A stretch of 64,000 bases of DNA. Origin: Aplectana chamaeleonis. Lineage: Eukaryota; Nematoda; Chromadorea; Rhabditida; Cosmocercidae. This document shows positions 31,395 to 41,260 of this stretch, in pieces (position 1 is the stretch's first letter; each line of letters begins with the position of its first letter). The notes under the pieces are model-generated. The model saw nothing but the letters and a program-made list of their open reading frames with translations. It searched no databases and had not been told where the DNA came from. The DNA lies in assembly GCA_029168955.1 (NCBI GenBank), contig JAPDOI010001062.1, forward strand, positions 124,001 through 188,000, in the 5' to 3' direction. Made by a program: the position numbers and the translations under genes.

Positions 31395-31612
31395 CCATCT
31401 ATGTCAAAAACCCTCTTCGTGGAGGGAGCGATGTCGGTTAGCACAAGATGATGTTGTTCCCTCACACTGCCACAGCAGGAACGTACGACATCTCGGCAGC
31501 TGCGGTTGCATGGGCCTGCACATTTGTTTAACTGTCCGGAGAGACTCACCACGCTGACCACAATGGACTTATGAACGACGCCCAGTTTCTCAACTTATTA
31601 CAAAACCCTTTA
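31395..31612. pseudogene. LINE-B remnant with inverted 5' end
   Basis: The left half (31395-31504) is the inverse of the LINE-B 5' end, including ACGTACGACATCTCGGCAG, the inverse of the 5' tip. It joins directly to a forward LINE-B 3' end (TTTGTTTAACTGTCCGGAGA, CGCCCAGTTTCTCAACTTAT). This inverted-5'/forward-3' structure is what twin priming produces. Only short, degraded coding remains. Confidence 0.75.
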
Positions 31613-31756
31613 TGTCGCTCCAAACAAGAAGAACAACGATCACCCTCCAAAAATCATATTTCAGTCTAAATTTGGCTTTAGAGCGGACGCCTAGAAAACA
31701 CACTCCTAAACTTTGCGTTTTCTGATCGAAATAAATGACGACCAGTTAACACTAAC

Positions 31757-31915
31757 TACAGGCTATAAAACGGCAAAATTCATATGGTTCCTACGCGTGC
31801 TGGTGCGGAGCGGAGGTTAGAGACAGTGAGAGAGCGGAGGGCAAACGGAAGCTAAGACATTGCGCGCACCGCTCGCGCCTCGAATTATGTGAATTATGAC
31901 GTTTTATAGAGGGTA
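31757..31915 (+). mobile_element. 159-bp MITE, intact copy
   Basis: Ends TACAGGCTATAAAACG and, inverted, TACCCTCTATAAAACG. The core includes GGTGCGGAGCGGAGGTTAGA and GACAGTGAGAGAGCGGAGGG. Exactly the same length as the copies at 36178-36336 and 54178-54336. TA ends suggest Tc1/mariner-type mobilisation. Confidence 0.9.
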
Positions 31916-32148
31916 CTCAGAGTCAGTCAAAAATTCAGTACTGATCCCGTAGAAGTTTCGGAGGAATGAGTAGTTAACACGACTGGGGCTGAGAAGACGT
32001 CGCTATCGTATAGCGGGGCTCTCAGCTCAGGATGCGGTTAGCCTAATCTGGGACATGTACGTTACTGACGCCATAGCTCTTAGGGTGTAATGATTGGAAG
32101 CTCACGTGCGAGTGACAAACGCAGAAGCCGCAAGCACGGAAGTCTGCG

Positions 32149-32643
32149 TTAGGCGGCGTTCAAAGTTTTCGCGGCGTGGCACGATGGCACATGCCACTGC
32201 GACGCGAATATCGCGTCGTGCCGGAACTTGAATGTGAACAGGACGCGAATGGTGAACGAATACGGGCACTCACGTACGTTCGCAATTGTAAGTATTCAAG
32301 CAATAGTGATGCAATAGCAACATTTCCCCGGTTTATTTGAGTGCAAGACATTTCGCAATGCTTCTCTATCGATTTCTATTATGAGTCTTGTATTGTGTTT
32401 CTTGTATTGTGCTATGACAGAACACTAAAAATACTCGAAACGAGCTTAACCTTCGCGCGACGCCAATTGCGTCACATTGCATTGCATCGACGCGAACGAC
32501 GTCGCGCGAAGGCGAACTACGCGTTATTTCGGATGTATCGAGCCTTTTCACTGTGAACAACCAGCGACGGCGTGACGCGACATCACTTGACCGATACGTA
32601 CGCTGATTATAACGTCGCGCCGCAACTTTGAAAGCCGCCTTAG
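32149..32643. mobile_element. ~495-bp MITE with TTAGGCGGC ends
   Basis: Left edge TTAGGCGGCGTTCAAAGTTT and inverted right edge ACTAAGGCGGCTTTCAAAGT pair, followed by GCGGCG-rich subterminal DNA on both sides. CpG-rich words (GCGACGCG, GTCGCGCG) recur internally. No coding. Confidence 0.75.
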
Positions 32644-32826
32644 TAATGCCGCTGGCCAAAAGAATGTCACGATGAAAGCAAGTTGGAATCCGCGCTTCAT
32701 GCGATCACTATCTGACCCGCAGTGAAACGGCTGCGAACTCAATTGCCCAAGTTTGACATGACAGCGTACATTTCCTTAGAAATGGACTCGTGGCGGGTTC
32801 TCTATGTCTACTGACTGGACATGAAC

Positions 32827-33290
32827 GGGAAAACGCTTTAGGGGTCAGGCGCTCTCTACACAGCGAGGGTTCTAGCGCGAAATCACTTCATCGGTAGAAC
32901 GCGTTCACTATGAGCTCCCGGCGATCCACGGCATTTTTCGATTTTGATAGTTCCTCTCATAATTTTTTGGAGCTGTGGAAGCTTCCTCACAAAAGCACTG
33001 GTTTAAAGCACCCAGAATTTTTAACCCCTCGAAGAGAGTGTGGCGCTCAAGTTCAAAAGAGAGAAAGACAGAGGTTGAAAGTTCCAGGTGGTTCTAACCA
33101 GTAATTCTGTGTGAAGCTTCTACAGCTTCGAGAAATCATGAGAGGAACTATCAAAATCGGAAAATGCCGTGGATTGCCGGGAGCCTATGGTAAATGCGCT
33201 CTACCGATGAAGTGATTTCCACCGCGCGCGTCGCGTTAGATAGAACCCTCACTGTGTACAGAGCACCTGACTCCGCTTTAGCGTCTTGCC
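32827..33290. mobile_element. ~464-bp fold-back element
   Basis: The left arm (GGGTCAGGCGCTCTCTACAC, ATCACTTCATCGGTAGA, TCCACGGCATTTTTCGATTT, GATAGTTCCTCTCATAAT) is mirrored by the right arm (ATGAGAGGAACTATCAAAAT, GAAAATGCCGTGGATTGCCG, CTACCGATGAAGTGATTT, CAGAGCACCTGACTCC). Arms of about 175-190 bp surround a spacer of about 95 bp. Confidence 0.88.
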
Positions 33291-33434
33291 CATGTGGGAT
33301 TTTCGTTTCAGCGCCTCAACACCCATGACGGATGTTAATACCCCCATAAGAAAAGGCGTAACGAGGGCGAGGTGATTATGTTCACCGCAAGTGGGTGATT
33401 TAGGGTCTCATGACGTCACCAGGGTGTCGTGCTG

Positions 33435-33880
33435 GAGGGATGACGCCGTTCACTAGGGGCAGCATGCATGGACGCTGCGAAGGCCAGGGAGCAGCTCCGC
33501 GTTCTCTGTGCGCAGCGTAGAGCAACGGGACGGCCCCGAGGTGCATGGAGTACATTAGTGTATCGCGGCCGGAATGCACTTTCTACTGCCAACTCTACGC
33601 GCGCATTTTCTCTCATCCCACTCGCGTTTGCTTCCAATTATTGAGCTGCATGGGATTACAAAAAATGCCAGAAAGCGACTGGGATGACGAAGAAATACCG
33701 CTCGGCGTAGAGTTCGCTGTAGAACGTGCAGTTACGTCCGTGACACACCAATATAGGCCATACACTTCGGGCCGTCCTGTGACTCGACGCCGCGCGTATA
33801 ATACGCAGAGCGGCTCCCAGACATTCTTGTCAGCGTTCATGCATGCCGCCCCAGAAGGGGTGATTCCGCTCACGAGCGCG
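33435..33880. mobile_element. ~446-bp near-palindromic fold-back
   Basis: GGGATGACGCCGTTCACTAG through GCAGCATGCATGGACGCTGC, ACGGGACGGCCCCGAGGTGC and CAACTCTACGCG pairs with the right half (GAGTTCGCTG, CGGGCCGTCCTGTGACTCGA, GCGTTCATGCATGCCGCCCC, AGGGGTGATTCCGCT). The centre is near 33655. The overlapping 117-codon plus and 86-codon minus frames are by-products of this symmetry. Confidence 0.85.
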
Positions 33881-34433
33881 TTTGTCTTGACGTGGTAGGT
33901 GACTTTTCGTGAACGGAATCAAAAACGTCATGACAAACTAGATTTGCCCATGTAAAGGCCTCCGCGAAATCGAGCGAGGCCAATCACACCGCAAAAATGA
34001 GGAATAAGGAATAGGGTATTGGGGCGGCTTTGTGGAAGCCCCTGGGGTCTCCGCATAAGACCTCTTCATAGTCGAGCGAAAGTAGAAAGCATCGAAGTAA
34101 CGTTGAAGGATAGAGAATGCCTGCCCTTTATTCCCGACAATTGCGGCGCAACTTCTGCCGCCAGGCTAAGAAGACCTTCATTTCCGTCTCAGAGAAGATG
34201 ACAGAAAAGCGCCGAAGGATCCATTTTTTCTCAGTTACCGTCAAAAACACAATATAAGCAATGAAAGAGTATAGAGGAGTACCAAGCGTAATGCTTCGAA
34301 AGTCTATCAATAAATTTCACCATCGACCAACACTGTTCCTCAACAAAACTTCTGGAGTATGGCTTACAAAAAGATCATTCAGTATCATGACCACTTCAAG
34401 TAACTTATGTACATTTAACAAGCTTGTGCTAAC
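33881..34433. other. Spacer, no gene seen
   Basis: No supported gene or repeat. It would be intronic if 34434-34521 and 28577-28684 belong to one gene. Confidence 0.35.
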
Positions 34434-34521
34434 CTGAAGTTCGGTGCCCTCTATACCAAAATCGGCCGATGGACGTAGGGGGACATGACTATCACTTTGA
34501 TCTCGTCGATGTCCACCCATC
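34434..34521 (-). CDS. Exon of an unidentified gene, possibly first coding exon
   Basis: On the minus strand a GCATTTCAG acceptor is followed by GATGGGTGGACATC; the donor is CTTCAG|GTTAGC. After one base, ATG opens 29 codons: MGGHRRDQSDSHVPLRPSAD, then FGIEGTELQ. The acceptor placed one base before ATG fits a nematode spliced-leader site, so this may be the first coding exon. It ends in phase 0, matching the start of the exon at 28684. The protein is not recognised. Confidence 0.45.
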
Positions 34522-35103
34522 CTGAAATGCAGAAGTTGCACATTAAATAAATTGGAAACCACCAGCAATTGTGAGCAAACATGAAGTAGCTATGAATTTG
34601 TAATCTAATCACACGCCACTGGCAAGAGCAAATTTCAAATGCATATCGTGACGAACGACAAACACGTAAACACTTGTACTATGCAAATTTAAAATGATGT
34701 GGACATTTCAATGCTATATGAGAACTTATCGGACTGCAATGCGTAATATCCAACGCAAACAGAACATTATTCAAACGAATTCTCAAACAAAAACTAATCG
34801 GAAACCAGATTACGTCGGAACTCGTCCGCGCGGCGATGTCCGATCTCGTCCGCGGCGAGCCGTCCGAACTCGTCCACCGGGGTTCTCGATAAAATTGAGG
34901 CTACAATCGGTGGCTTTTCCAAGTAACCGACCGTGCTGTGAGGGTTACCGCCGTGAATACTTGAGAAACGATGGAAAAGAAATTTACGGGAATTATCTCC
35001 TGATTGTTTTATCTTTCAACATATCCTTTGTGCGATTCAATATATTTTTTGTCTGTATTCTTATAATGTGAGTACTTCTACACTGTGCTTACGCTCATAA
35101 ACG

Positions 35104-35396
35104 TATCTCGCTCTTTAAACGACGGTGTTTGGTGTTGGCCTGAACAAAAATTTTCATTCAAACGTGACGGTAACACAGCATTAAAATGCTACTAAAATGA
35201 AATAGTCTGATAACGTACTCGATAATATATAGGTTCATTTATGAAGTGAGGAAACGGCATGTAATGAAGTGATTGCGCTCCATTTTCTGATATTATCTCG
35301 CTCTTTAAACGACGGTGTTTGGTGTTGGCCTGAACAAAAATTTTCATTCAAACATGACGGTAACACAGCATTAAAATGCTACTAAAATGAAATAGT
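35104..35396. repeat. 103-bp direct duplication inside MULE2
   Basis: 35104-35206 and 35294-35396 are the same sequence, starting TATCTCGCTCTTTAAACGAC and ending ACTAAAATGAAATAGT, with one visible mismatch (AAACGTGACG against AAACATGACG). Offset is 190 bp. The near-identity shows a recent duplication. Confidence 0.92.
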
Positions 35397-35489
35397 GAAC
35401 TGCTTATACAACGATTCCGAGGTTTATTTTTATGGTGGTTCTTACAGAAGATTACCATCTTTCGTTTTTTCACGTTTTCTGAAGGATCA

Positions 35490-35798
35490 TTACCAGGCAG
35501 CTCGCTGGTTCCCGCACTCCTCCTTTTGAAAATATGTGTCATTCGATGCTGGATTCAATTCATTTATCAAAACCGATTGTGTAGAATATCGAGGGTTGAC
35601 TGATTTTGAAGCGGTTTTGATTGAGTGGGCATTTTTCCTTGTGTTGACAGTCACAAAAACATCGCATCTACTATTTAGGTCTGTATGTGTCCAGATAAGA
35701 TTCCACCAGAAGTCCACTATTGGAAACGAAAACATTCTGCCAGTTCCATGCACCGGTAGAGGTTCATTAACTAAATCAGGTGCAATTACAAAAAACAT
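35490..35798 (-). pseudogene. Exon-like open frame inside MULE2
   Basis: A 102-codon minus-strand frame: APDLVNEPLPVHGTGRMFSF, FPIVDFWWNLIWTHTDLN, CDVFVTVNTRKNAHSIK. It ends in CCTG|GTAATG, which could be a splice donor. The frame just upstream on the same strand (LVDNGKYQLLGKALVIKEAF) is open too and would be joined by a slip in an A-run, so an older, longer frame may have been broken there. No family recognised. It may be host DNA captured by the element or a remnant of its own gene. Confidence 0.35.
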
Positions 35799-36177
35799 TC
35801 TTTTTTGAAGGCCTCCTTAATTACTAATGCCTTCCCCAAAAGCTGGTATTTCCCATTATCTACCAGTGATAAGCTAGTGTTCATATCCTGTGCTCGAACA
35901 CCTTCCCTTGATGTCAATGTATTACGGCGATTTGCGGTCCGGACGAGTTCGGACGACAGGCGGACGAGTTCGGACATTGCGCCGCGGACGAGATCGGACG
36001 GCGCTGGCCGGACGAGTTCCGACGCAACCCGGAAACCAGAAAAGTGCATATCGCAATTACTAGTTGCGGGTCTCAACGCAGCGGAATGGAGTGGACAGAA
36101 TTCGAGCGGGTTACTGCTACGACAAAATGAGGTTAGTAAGCAGTGATGAGGTGGTATAGGATTATATAATGTATATA

Positions 36178-36336
36178 TACCCTCTATAACACGTCGTAAT
36201 TCACATCATTCGAGGCGCGAGCGGCGCGCGCGACGCCTGGGTCTCCGTCTGCCCTTCGCTCTCTCACTATCTCTAACCTCCGCTCCGCACCAGCACGTTT
36301 AGTAACCAAGTGAGTTTCGCCGTTTTATAGCCTGTA
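36178..36336 (-). mobile_element. 159-bp MITE, intact copy, reverse orientation
   Basis: Starts TACCCTCTATAACACG and ends CGTTTTATAGCCTGTA, with the inverted core CCTCCGCTCCGCACCAGCAC. Same family and length as at 31757 and 54178. It lies 148 bp from the right end of MULE2. Confidence 0.9.
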
Positions 36337-36604
36337 ATCGGGTTTCGAGCCACATGACGACTGCGCCTTTGCGCTTCGAGTTTCGCGTGCGTACCTTCTA
36401 AAGAGGCGTACAAAATCGGTTTAAGAAACGCAACTTTTTCAAATTATTGGGCGAGTTTAATCAGGAGATGTCGACCGGTGGTCTTCCAGCGGAGGTTCTG
36501 AACCCTATATCTAGTAGGGAACCTTAGAAAGAATAAGTTCCTGAAAAGATCCCTGCTTATATGTAACAGTACCATGAAATCATTGATAGGAAACGCATAA
36601 TTTC

Positions 36605-37165
36605 TATGATCGATCACTGGTCCAGAGATCGCCGCGTCGAACACATGTGGCACGCACGCAAGCGAGGAGGCAATGATACTATCCCTACCTCCCCGCTTAC
36701 GTGCGTGCCACATGTGTTCGACGCGGCGCTCTCTCGAGCAAAGATGGACGATAAATAGTGCATAGGTTTCACTTACTAAACTGGTTAATAGTAATTAGAG
36801 GACGCATGTAGCGCAGGGGAAGGAAGAGCAGCAAATGGTCGTGTTCGAATTCCTAGCCTATGCCAAGGACTAACCAAGTCTGATACACTTGCGGAGTGCG
36901 TAAACATGATACCAGCCTTGTCTGCTGGGACAAAAAATACTAATCCGAGCATCGCCCGGTCTTTGTAAACCCATTCCCAAACCAAAACTCATTCAAGAAC
37001 ATCCACGACTTGAAGTCTAATGTGTTGCACATTTCCAAAGGGATCGACTAACGCCGATAACCTATATTTACCCTAGTGATAGGATCATTACCTCCACGCT
37101 TGCGTGCATGCCACATGTGTTCGACGCGGCGATCTCTTGACCAGTGATCGATCATACAAGGATGT
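36605..37165. repeat. Inverted-repeat family with CACATGTGGCACGCACG core
   Basis: 36620-36728 is a palindrome: CGCCGCGTCGAACACATGTG, GGCACGCACGCAAGCGAGGA, and then the inverse (CCTCCCCGCTTACGTGCGTG, CACATGTGTTCGACGCGGCG). A further inverse copy is at 37090-37130, followed by GACCAGTGATCGATCATA, the mirror of ATCGATCACTGGTCCAGA at 36609. A related stretch is at 2217-2330. The DNA between (36740-37085) shows no gene. Confidence 0.75.
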
Positions 37166-37618
37166 GTAATTGTGAACAATAATTATTGACAATGATAACT
37201 CGATTCGTCTAAGCGCTAACAAGGTTCGGCGCGGGGTGTAGAGCTCCACAGGGGGGGTCTGAGTTGTGGAGGGGTCGAGGAGGGATCTGAGCTTCGCCGG
37301 GAGACCAAGTGGACCATTCTGAATGGGGGTAAACATTGTGTAGTGACAGTTTTTAACAAAGGTTTCGATTATGCCCTCTAAATGACATGAAATGTTGTTT
37401 TAAGTGAGAAAAACAAGGACTAGACCAAGTGACTCTCCACGGGGGGTCATTGAAAATCGCCAAAAATTTGACAAAACCACTCTTCTTGGGGGGCGGGGGA
37501 AGATTTGAGTGAAATTGGCCTTCTCCACACCTCGTGCAGCACCCTGAGCGCTAATCCTTTGAAGGTTAATTGTTCTGAAGCGCACTACCCTTACCAAAGA
37601 CAGAAAGTTGTAATTTGA
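37166..37618. other. Spacer, no gene seen
   Basis: Two G-rich patches (about 37248 and 37437-37500) lie in otherwise unremarkable sequence. No supported feature. Confidence 0.35.
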
Positions 37619-37867
37619 AATGCTAAACAAGCCCTAGACATCATCAGATTAGGCAGATTTGAAATGCAGCTGTTACTGAGGCACCTAAATGAGCTTGCGA
37701 AGCGATTCGGTCCCACTTTTAGCACGAAATCGCTGATCCAGTTGCCTACGAGTAGAAATCTGAGAGAGTTCGAATCAGCCAAAGTTCCTATATTCATTTC
37801 AGACTCAATTTGGTTTCTGTTGTGGGCGGACTGTTTTGAGAAAGCACCGAGTCCGGACAAAAATTAA
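37619..37867 (+). CDS. Unassigned 83-codon open segment
   Basis: Open between TGA and TAA: NAKQALDIIRLGRFEMQLLL, RHLNELAKRFGPTFSTKSL, IQLPTSRNLREFESAKVPIF, LLWADCFEKAPSPDKN. The plus-strand composition looks protein-like; the opposite strand is also open for 89 codons. It could be a fragment of a retroelement gag-like protein or a host exon; neither can be shown. It ends 40 bp before the LINE-C copy. Confidence 0.25.
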   Translation, partial: NAKQALDIIRLGRFEMQLLLRHLNELAKRFGPTFSTKSLIQLPTSRNLREFESAKVPIFISDSIWFLLWADCFEKAPSPDKN

Positions 37868-37906
37868 ATTTGGAGTCCAAAAACAGTTATATGCCTTTCT
37901 AAAAGA

Positions 37907-38760
37907 CTTCATTACATGGTGTACTGAGCTCAATAAGGAGATCGCAGAGAAGATCGACGGAAAGATCGACAACAGACTTCGAGATACTTGGTGGAGAGCA
38001 TAGATCATGGCACAAACTTCTCCAAGCTCTGGTCCACCATGAAAGCGCTAGATGGTCGGTCCATCCAACTCTTGCATAATGGCAAGCCGATGAACAACAT
38101 GAAGACGGCCAACTTCCTATGTGTGCAGCTCGGTTATCCATGCCCTCCAGAAGCCTCAAGTCAGCCCAAAGAACCTTCACCTGGATTAAGAATTTCTCGA
38201 GAGGAGATGTTTCGATCATCACGGCCACCCTCATTGACGCCTCCTTGTAGAAAGAACAGGAGCGGATGAGCAGTGCTCTCTCCACTCCTATTCTTTCTAC
38301 ATCGCCAATCTCCCGACACCCCCACCAGAAACACTCCTCGTCGGATATGCGGAAGATCTCACAGTGATTGCGTCGGATTCTGATGTAGGAACCCGCAAGA
38401 GACGCCTGAACGACTATCTCCCCACTCTTACAAGAGCCTTCGAAGATCTACATCTGCAACCGTCAATCCAGAAGACCACTGCCTCTCTTTTTACGAAATA
38501 TTCTCTCAAGCGAGATAGGTGCCGAATGCTTTCATAAACGGAACACAAATCACGCAAGAAAGGAATCCTACGATCCTTGATTATCATTTCGATACTTTGA
38601 TGAGGGGACGACTTCACGCGGAAGATGTTCGCAAGAACACGGCTAAACGGGCGAACTTTCCGAAAACACTGGCGGGAAGGAACTGGGGACAAAACATCCT
38701 CTCCACGACCTATCGTGCGGTCGCACAATCAGAAGCTCTGAGAAATATTATCGCCACTCC
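37907..38760 (+). pseudogene. LINE-C copy 2, linker and reverse transcriptase remnants
   Basis: Matches LINE-C copy 1 from its post-endonuclease linker (for example HGTNFSKLWSTMKALDGRS, where copy 1 has KNSSKLWTTMKALDGRS). Frameshifts follow, then a deletion removes most of RT. Downstream remains LPTPPPETLLVGYAEDLTVI, where the normal YADD has become YAED, then KTTASLFTKYSLKRDRC and a run of stops. Ends where non-LINE DNA begins. Confidence 0.8.
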
Positions 38761-38829
38761 CCCGCGGGGGAGCTGCGGGGCAGAATCGCGGACGATTCTT
38801 CATTGACCAAATCGCGGTAAGCCGCATAA

Positions 38830-38964
38830 TGCGTCGTTAATACTTCCGCCGCCAAGCGGCGCAGCGAAGTGCGATCCAATGATATCGATCGTGCTGCACC
38901 GCGTGATCAATATTACATAACGCACCGTGCCGCGCCGCTCGGCGGCGGGAGTATAAACGACCCC
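38830..38964. mobile_element. 135-bp GC-rich palindromic MITE
   Basis: GCGTCGTTAATACTTCCGCC at the left pairs with GGCGGGAGTATAAACGACCC at the right, and CGCCAAGCGGCGC pairs with GCGCCGCTCGGCG. TAA is present on both flanks (38827-38829 and 38965-38967), suggesting a 3-bp PIF/Harbinger-like duplication. Flanking DNA (38761-38826) has further short GC palindromes. Confidence 0.7.
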
Positions 38965-39073
38965 TAAGAGTCCCGAGGGAGTCGCGGTAGAGTTGCGGCG
39001 ATATTCCTCGGAGGATGTCCTTAGCAGCTCCAGCTTGGGGTCCGCTTATTGCATCGCTAAATTAGGATCGGCT

Positions 39074-40332
39074 CAGGGTTGAGCAGGCCGTTGTGGCAAT
39101 TTTCGTCGCGGCTACGACCCCCCCCAATTTTTTTTCCAAAAAATCCCTAAAATTTTACGACCCCCCCCCCCGAGGGGGCCCCTGGGACCAAAATTTTCTC
39201 AAAGTTTTACTTAAAGTCAAATTTTAAAGAGAAGCAAAAATTGTTATAATGATTTTCAGCATCTAGATCGGTCGCGGCTGACGTGTGGACACGAAAGGGT
39301 CATGTATAGGCGCTTTTTTTCCATTGGCGTGGACTATAAGTAGTTAGTCTCATTCAACATAAAATTACTGCGCGCGGGCGCAATGCAGTCGTCTCATCAG
39401 AGCGCGTCTGCGCAGGTCTTTCTTAGGGAACTTAAGGGCTTAAGAAAACTCCCATTACGTCGCGATCGAGGAAACTCTAACTTTTTGGTTACCCTACGGT
39501 CCCCAACAATTAATTATAATGCAAAAATAGCTCCTAAAATGAAGTTTCAAGCGAAAAAATAGTTGTCTCCTTTTCCAAAAATCCACATCTGGCCACATTG
39601 CAGGACACAACGGGATTCGGGTTTAGAAGGGAATAACTCTGCGATGGTAGAGAGTTATGCGGACATCGAAAACTTATATTATAGAGAATTTTATGTAGAT
39701 TCCGAATCTTTTTTTAGATTTTGAAAATATTTTATTTTCGACCGCCTTCATCCGTTGTCTCCTTTTTTCCGCGCCACGAAGTGCGAGATGATAGTGTACA
39801 CGCCGGTTTTACTGTGTCTACAAGTGATTTAGCGTTGTTAAACGTTATATTAGAGTCTTTAAAGTTTTTTTTTGAATAATGAAATCGTAAAATGTCCATT
39901 CACTAACACATTCACATCGACATCAACACTATTCTACTGCACTCAGGACTAATTATTCACATCCACCAAGCTTCTGTGTGGAATGTATATATATATATTT
40001 ATATTCTTCTTTATGATATGTATTTGATTAGCTTCAATGTACGCGGAACACATTGCAGAACGCTCCAGCGCGTTGCACTCCTGCGCTGCTAGACAAACTG
40101 GCTCACGTTTTAAACAGCTTCTCTGAAAATAATCTGCTTTTTATTGTTGAAAATGCATAAATCTCACCCCGACTGACTAATCCGACCTCATTTTACCTTA
40201 CCAAGTCATTTGGAAAAAATCCAATTTTTCTCCAAAAATTTTACGACCCCCCCAAATTTTCAATTTTCTCCAAAAATTTCCGAAATTTTTACGACCCCCC
40301 GTTGTGGCGCGCCACAACCCTGCTCAACCCTG
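39074..40332. mobile_element. hAT-like non-autonomous element, 8-bp TSD
   Basis: Terminal inverted repeat CAGGGTTGAGCAGG at the left and CCTGCTCAACCCTG at the right, flanked by GATCGGCT at 39066-39073 and 40333-40340. An 8-bp duplication with a CAGGG start is typical of hAT elements. Subterminal GTTGTGGC and TACGACCCCCC-type tracts are present near both ends. The 1259-bp interior contains no transposase-like frame. Excision in silico joins the LINE-C frame (WGPLIASLN-type sequence to RLQAFQNAALSTATAC). Confidence 0.92.
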
Positions 40333-41260
40333 GATCGGCTACAAGCTTTTCAAAATGCAGCTCTGAGCACTGCGACGGCCTGCCTGGCAATGGCGGGCAC
40401 AACACACCTGAGAGTAGAGAGTCTGGAATCATGCCAGTGCAAGCTCATAATGAGATGCTGACACTTATCGAACGGTAGCGGTACTCGACCCTGAACATCC
40501 CTCGCAAGACATGATGAGGAAGCCGGCACCGCCATGACAGATTAGTAGGCACGTCAGAACTGTCACGCCAATGTCGGTAAGGCCAGGAAATGCTGAAAGC
40601 ACTCGCAAAGAAGTTCACAAAGAGATCGTGAAAGAGTTCCTGGGCCCTATGAGCTCTTCACTGCTTAGTGGACCACCTCTGAAGATCGCAAAGGAGGAGA
40701 CCTTGTCAAGATCAATGAGACCAGCGCTATCCTAGCTCCGTAGTGGCTACCAGGGAAGTGCGTTACTTGACATTTGTTTTTTCGTTAAGCGTTAATCGTT
40801 TAATTTCGGGAAAAACCGCACTAACCCGTTAATGCGTTAACACGTTAACGATATAACGTACTGCCTTGGTGGCTACCGCTCGAAGTAGCGATGGTATCTT
40901 GATAGGAATGGCATAGCAGGAGACCCTCTCTGCCCGGAGTGCAGTCTTAAGGATCACAACAGTACCCCACCTCTTCTCATGCTCTGGAATGTCAATACAC
41001 CTAACAATAGAAGATCTCTGACTCGAACCCGTGAAAGTAGCCAATTTTCTATCACTTTGATTGCAAAAACATGGAAAGGAAGGTAAAAAATAAAATAAAA
41101 TAAGAGGATCAATGAAAAAGCCCCACCAGGGATTCTCACAGGAAGGGGATCGCAGCCACTTTCTTCGATTTTCGTCTACATGCCGGAAGTTAGAATCAGG
41201 ATCCTTGGATATAGTGGAAGATGTGCAACGACAACACAGACCTCTGAGAAGACAAAGAGC
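40333..41260 (+). pseudogene. LINE-C copy 2, thumb, C-terminal knuckle and 3' UTR
   Basis: Resumes after the hAT-like element with RLQAFQNAALSTATACLAM and GTTHLRVESLE, then frameshifted C-terminal sequence. After the mini-hAT at 40751-40868 comes a knuckle, DPLCPECSLKDHNSTPP, and the 3' end. The 3' UTR (AAAATAAGAGGATC, TCTACATGCCGGAAGTTAGA, GTGCAACGACAACACAGACC) matches the fragment at 6330-6560. The next 250 bp up to LINE-A carry nothing I recognise. Confidence 0.8.
40751..40868. mobile_element. 118-bp mini-hAT with GTTAACG repeats
   Basis: Ends CAGGGAAGTGCGTTA and (inverted) CAAGGCAGTACGTTA, flanked by GTGGCTAC at 40743-40750 and 40869-40876, an 8-bp duplication. The interior is made of TTAACG words (GCGTTAATCGTTTAA, GCGTTAACACGTTAACG). 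It interrupts the C-terminal region of LINE-C copy 2. Confidence 0.88.

Larger units (their letters stand above)
34808..36029. mobile_element. MULE2: Mutator-like non-autonomous element, 9-bp TSD
   Basis: CGGAAACCA occurs at 34799-34807 and 36030-36038, a 9-bp direct repeat flanking inverted ends GATTACGTCGGAACTCGTCC and (inverted right) GGTTGCGTCGGAACTCGTCC. Each end carries several GTCCGAACTCGTCC-like words (three left, four right). Nine-bp duplications are characteristic of Mutator-like elements. The 1222-bp element has an internal 103-bp duplication and an exon-like open frame but no transposase. Confidence 0.88.

Noticed and set aside
33545..33898. 117-codon plus and 86-codon minus frames
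   Set aside because: They are the two strands of a near-palindrome, so each mirrors the other.
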